Of a stretch of DNA of 64,000 bases, positions 61,459 to 64,000 are shown piece by piece. Within the stretch, counting starts at the first letter, position 1. Each line of letters begins with the position of its first letter. The stretch spans positions 92,120 to 156,119 of the forward strand of contig PBKD01000015.1 of the NCBI GenBank assembly GCA_002722055.1. Reading direction: 5' to 3'. This DNA is from Rhodospirillaceae bacterium. Lineage in GTDB: Bacteria; Pseudomonadota; Alphaproteobacteria; SHVP01. A model generated the notes under the pieces. That model had not been told where the DNA came from and did not search any database. It saw nothing but the letters and a program-made list of their open reading frames with translations. A program made the translations under genes and the position numbers.

Positions 61459-62646
61459 TCAGACCAGGCTGTTCACAGCGTATTCGCGCACGACAACGAC
61501 CGCGGTGGTGCCAAGAAACGAGAACACGTGCCACCACGCATGAGTCGTCATGACGCACCCGGCACGTTTGGAAATGCACGCGCACTGCATGCAGCAGCTG
61601 CAGCCGCTGTCCGTTGACACGGGAGGCTTGTCTTTCGTAGTGCCATGTATGAATGTACTGTGACGCGGCGTGGTCTTTAATGAAGATAGAAACGAGCGTT
61701 CCACTACGTAGCTGTAATCAATACCGTGACCAAGCATTAAGAGCACGCTGGCACACGACGTGCCAATAACCCATACTGATGCCGGCACAATGTCAATATT
61801 GGCAAATGCTGCGGGGACCAACAAAACCCAGTTCAACACTAGAAGCGAAGAGAGCACGATTCTCAACCCACCGTGTTCAAGGTCCGTATAGAAGTGTCTG
61901 AACAGTCCAATGTGTGAGAGTTCCATAAATGCGCGATCGGCCAGTTCGTCGCGCGGCTTCATGGCCGCGTGCACCAAAAAGTATGTGGTGGTAAGGGTTG
62001 CGACGATCAACGGATCGAACACGGTTTGCCACTGCAGCGAAGCAAAGTTATTCGTTGCGATGGCCACGTCCAAGACAGCGCCAAGCGCCAGATTGATGTA
62101 TATTGCCGTGTGGTCGGCTGTGCGCATTAGAGCGGAGCAACTTGCCACAGGAGAGCACACGTGGTACAACCCACTCGTTGCAAACATGGCGGCGAGGCTG
62201 ATTACAGACGCCCACTGCAGCACATCCGCGGTGGTCCCAGCCGCGTCGGATTCTTGAAACGCGAACGGACGCACAATGGCGTACGTTGTGTAGAGCGCGG
62301 CCGCCACGATGTGCGTCCATGCGTTGGCTCGTTCGAGGTGTCCGTGTCGTCCAGTCACGAACGACGCGTAGTGACGTCCGTCCTCGTCCTCGTCGTCGTC
62401 CGAATCATAATTATGTAAAAGGACGCGCCAACACGCCTCCATGGGGTCGGATATTGCATACCGATCGGAGCGCGCACGGTTGCGACCACTCGTGGGTAAT
62501 GTTGGCGACGGACCAAAGAGCGATGCAAACGTCAGCGTGGTGCATTTGTGTGGCGCACAACGCATCGCGAGACCACAAGCTGCACCAATGGTACCGCACT
62601 CGCTAACAGCGAGTGCCGATTGTGTATAGCCGCGCCCGGTGCACAA
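61459..62646 (-). CDS. PAQR / hemolysin III family membrane protein
   Basis: A seven-helix PAQR protein of 395 residues in the longest frame, or 327 if translation starts at the Met at 62442 (ATGG context), which I find more likely by family size. The zinc-hydrolase signature is complete: E-R-A-N-A-W-T-H (motif A), S-G-L-Y-H with the following D-H-T (motif B), and H-A-W-W-H (motif C), supplying three His and an Asp. A D-D-D-E-D-E-D run precedes the membrane domain, and a loop before motif C is Cys-rich (C-S-C-C-M-Q-C-A-C). PAQR enzymes include ceramidases and adiponectin/progestin receptors. Confidence 0.85.
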   Translation of the reverse strand: MCTGRGYTQSALAVSECGTIGAACGLAMRCAPHKCTTLTFASLFGPSPTLPTSGRNRARSDRYAISDPMEACWRVLLHNYDSDDDEDEDGRHYASFVTGRHGHLERANAWTHIVAAALYTTYAIVRPFAFQESDAAGTTADVLQWASVISLAAMFATSGLYHVCSPVASCSALMRTADHTAIYINLALGAVLDVAIATNNFASLQWQTVFDPLIVATLTTTYFLVHAAMKPRDELADRAFMELSHIGLFRHFYTDLEHGGLRIVLSSLLVLNWVLLVPAAFANIDIVPASVWVIGTSCASVLLMLGHGIDYSYVVERSFLSSLKTTPRHSTFIHGTTKDKPPVSTDSGCSCCMQCACISKRAGCVMTTHAWWHVFSFLGTTAVVVVREYAVNSLV

Positions 62647-62722
62647 AGATCTCTATACTACGACGACGTCGTGTTGCAATTTATAGTGATACACCATCGA
62701 CCATTGTATAGCGAGCGACGCG
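62647..62722. promoter_or_regulatory. Short divergent promoter region with TATA-like box and CG-rich palindrome
   Basis: 76 bp separate the divergent PAQR and coiled-coil genes. On the minus strand it has CTATAAAT (complement of 62679-62686). The palindrome ACGACGTCGT occurs at 62663-62672. Gene-start spacing fits a TATA-type promoter only loosely. Confidence 0.4.
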
Positions 62723-64000
62723 ATGGCAAATCCCTCACCACTGCATGAAGGCACGATCGACGATGATGCGAGTGGTCAACCCAACAGTGACGACTCGGCG
62801 CGTTGGCACTCAGATTTGAAAAGATTGCCAATTGGAAAAGTGCTCATCGATCACTTGGGCGCAATGGCGTACGCTTACCAAGATAAGGACAATCGCAGAT
62901 ACGATTGCTCGATTGCCGACTGTACTCAGCATCTGCGCGCATTCATTCGGGCGTGGTCGCTGAACCCTAACGCGTTTGCACTTCCTGACAATCCACCCAA
63001 GTATATCGCAATCGTCAACTTGTCCGGAAAACGCGCAATGCTCACAACAAACAAGCCGTACTTGTTTGTTGATTTGGTAGGATTGCACGGGTTGTTTCCC
63101 GCCGGTGGCGAGGGCTGTGGAGTGGCGTCGGCATTGAAAGCAATGGTTACGCACTGTGATAAGACGCCCGGCATGTCGCTATTGCTGGTTTACTCTATGC
63201 CATTTCAAGTGGGCATTGAACATCTGCACTGGGACGTGCGCACAATTCAACGCTTTAAGGACGGCCGGGTCGTAGATGGTCAGCTTTGTTACAATGCGGT
63301 GCAAAGCGCGCGAGGCAACCCACCATATCACGCAACGCCCACGGCGTTTCACGAGGCGCCGGAGCTTTCGGAAACGCTCACTTGCATTGCCCAGCATATG
63401 CAAAACCACTACGTTGCACAAAATATCGACGTCTGTGCCAACGACGACGACGAGTACAATTCGCAAGCCGAAGAGGGGAACGCGGCGAACACGCGCAATG
63501 CAGCGCAGGAAACACTAAAGGAGATATGCACTCGTTTACAAATGGAGCGAAAGGCATTACAAAAGCAGCACGGCCAAGAGATCGATTCCGTAGTGGAAAA
63601 GTGGAGCAAAAAACTACACGATACACGGATTATGCAGTCGGAAGCGTACAAACGAGAACGCGAGTTGGAGGGCGAACTTCGCACTCGGCTCATGGTTTGC
63701 GAAGAAAAGGCACAGGCGAACTTACAACTGGCTGATGCCGCAAATGCAAGGTTGGAAGAGCTTCAGTCGGAATTGCATCACAAGGAGTTGCTGTGGGCAG
63801 AGGAACGCAATGAACACATTGAAAAGTGCACCAAGCTCGAACAGAGAATCGCTACCTATGTGAAGCGCGTTGCCGAACTTAACGATACACATACTCGGGT
63901 CGTGGATTCAGTCAACGCAAGCGCGCTCAAACGCGCAAACGACGCAGAGCAACGCTACACAGAAGCGCGCAGAGAAGAAGCAAAGGCGCGACGCGACCGC
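62723..64000 (+). CDS. Coiled-coil protein with unknown N-terminal domain, open at the window end
   Basis: A continuous reading frame of 426 codons from the ATG at 62723 with no stop before the window ends. Residues ~1-25 are acidic and disordered; ~30-210 form a globular domain (with L-L-L-V-Y-S-M-P-F-Q-V-G-I-E-H-L-H) that I do not recognise. From about 255 to the end it is a continuous E/K/R/A-rich heptad coiled coil. Structural, tethering or tegument-like roles are possible. The product is incomplete, and its length and function are open. It is divergent from the PAQR gene. Confidence 0.75.
   Translation, partial: MANPSPLHEGTIDDDASGQPNSDDSARWHSDLKRLPIGKVLIDHLGAMAYAYQDKDNRRYDCSIADCTQHLRAFIRAWSLNPNAFALPDNPPKYIAIVNLSGKRAMLTTNKPYLFVDLVGLHGLFPAGGEGCGVASALKAMVTHCDKTPGMSLLLVYSMPFQVGIEHLHWDVRTIQRFKDGRVVDGQLCYNAVQSARGNPPYHATPTAFHEAPELSETLTCIAQHMQNHYVAQNIDVCANDDDEYNSQAEEGNAANTRNAAQETLKEICTRLQMERKALQKQHGQEIDSVVEKWSKKLHDTRIMQSEAYKRERELEGELRTRLMVCEEKAQANLQLADAANARLEELQSELHHKELLWAEERNEHIEKCTKLEQRIATYVKRVAELNDTHTRVVDSVNASALKRANDAEQRYTEARREEAKARRDR

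Noticed and set aside
63178..63735. ORFs in other frames on both strands near the window end (for example 63286-63735 plus and 63179-63466 minus)
   Set aside because: They overlap the continuous 426-codon frame from 62723, whose heptad pattern is real coding signal; their compositions (Arg/Gly- or Ser/Cys-rich) look like frame shadows.

Overview
The window joins two unrelated genomes. Positions 1 to about 52,886 are very AT-rich bacterial DNA: tightly packed operons, many 4-20 bp gene overlaps, Shine-Dalgarno sites such as GGAGG/AGGAG, and intrinsic terminators. Peptide ABC, TRAP-DctPQM and TRAP-TAXI uptake systems, MlrC-like M81 enzyme, PhyH, GSTs, SDRs, DusA and a type I secretion pair together suggest a streamlined marine alphaproteobacterium (HIMB59-, AEGEAN-169- or SAR116-like). 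That lineage is an inference; there is no rRNA or other marker to settle it. Positions about 52,887-64,000 are visibly GC-richer, have different codon use and gene content, no Shine-Dalgarno sites and at least one Kozak-like start. They look like a large eukaryotic DNA virus or a protist-hosted mobile element.

Bacterial layout: end of an A-type Fe-S carrier (1-225); peptide/nickel ABC transporter permeases and ATPases (262-3839), convergent with a TTC38-like TPR protein, an M81/MlrC-like peptidase and the matching binding protein (3836-8089); ALDH, SDR and phosphoesterase (8213-11299); alpha/beta hydrolase, Fe-S/FMN/FAD oxidoreductase and Xi-class GST (11478-15213); beta-lactamase-like esterase, EctD-like dioxygenase, methyltransferase 1, GST and MDR reductase (15216-20104); double-Nfu protein, Na+/H+ antiporter, glyoxalase I, nucleoside hydrolase and ribokinase (20208-24422); TPP enzyme, SDR, DusA, isochorismatase-like hydrolase, methyltransferase 2 and ureidoglycolate lyase (24510-30373); Gld-like ABC exporter cluster (30454-34909); acyl-CoA ligase-like enzyme, CMD protein and TRAP-DctQMP (34925-40190); small coiled-coil protein, methyltransferases 3 and 4, FAD monooxygenase (40252-44199); TRAP-TAXI transporter divergent from a maleate-isomerase-like protein (44204-48066); type I secretion HlyD and ABC genes divergent from a FecR-domain secreted giant protein (48071-52886).

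The join lies inside an in-frame poly-glutamate microsatellite (52750-52886). Bacterial FecR protein runs into it and a 1750-residue virus-like protein with an SF3/D5-like P-loop ATPase core runs out, so one 2124-codon frame spans both. The simplest reading is an assembly chimera at a low-complexity tract, not a real fusion. Beyond it come a small ORF, a 670-aa acidic-tailed protein, a CPRC thioredoxin-fold protein, a PAQR/hemolysin III seven-helix membrane protein with a complete zinc site, and a coiled-coil protein open at the window end.

Four methyltransferases of one family, each with a shared ~180-residue N-terminal domain, occur within 26 kb and are the most unusual feature of the bacterial part. 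The helicase/PAQR/thioredoxin set is the most unusual feature of the virus-like part.
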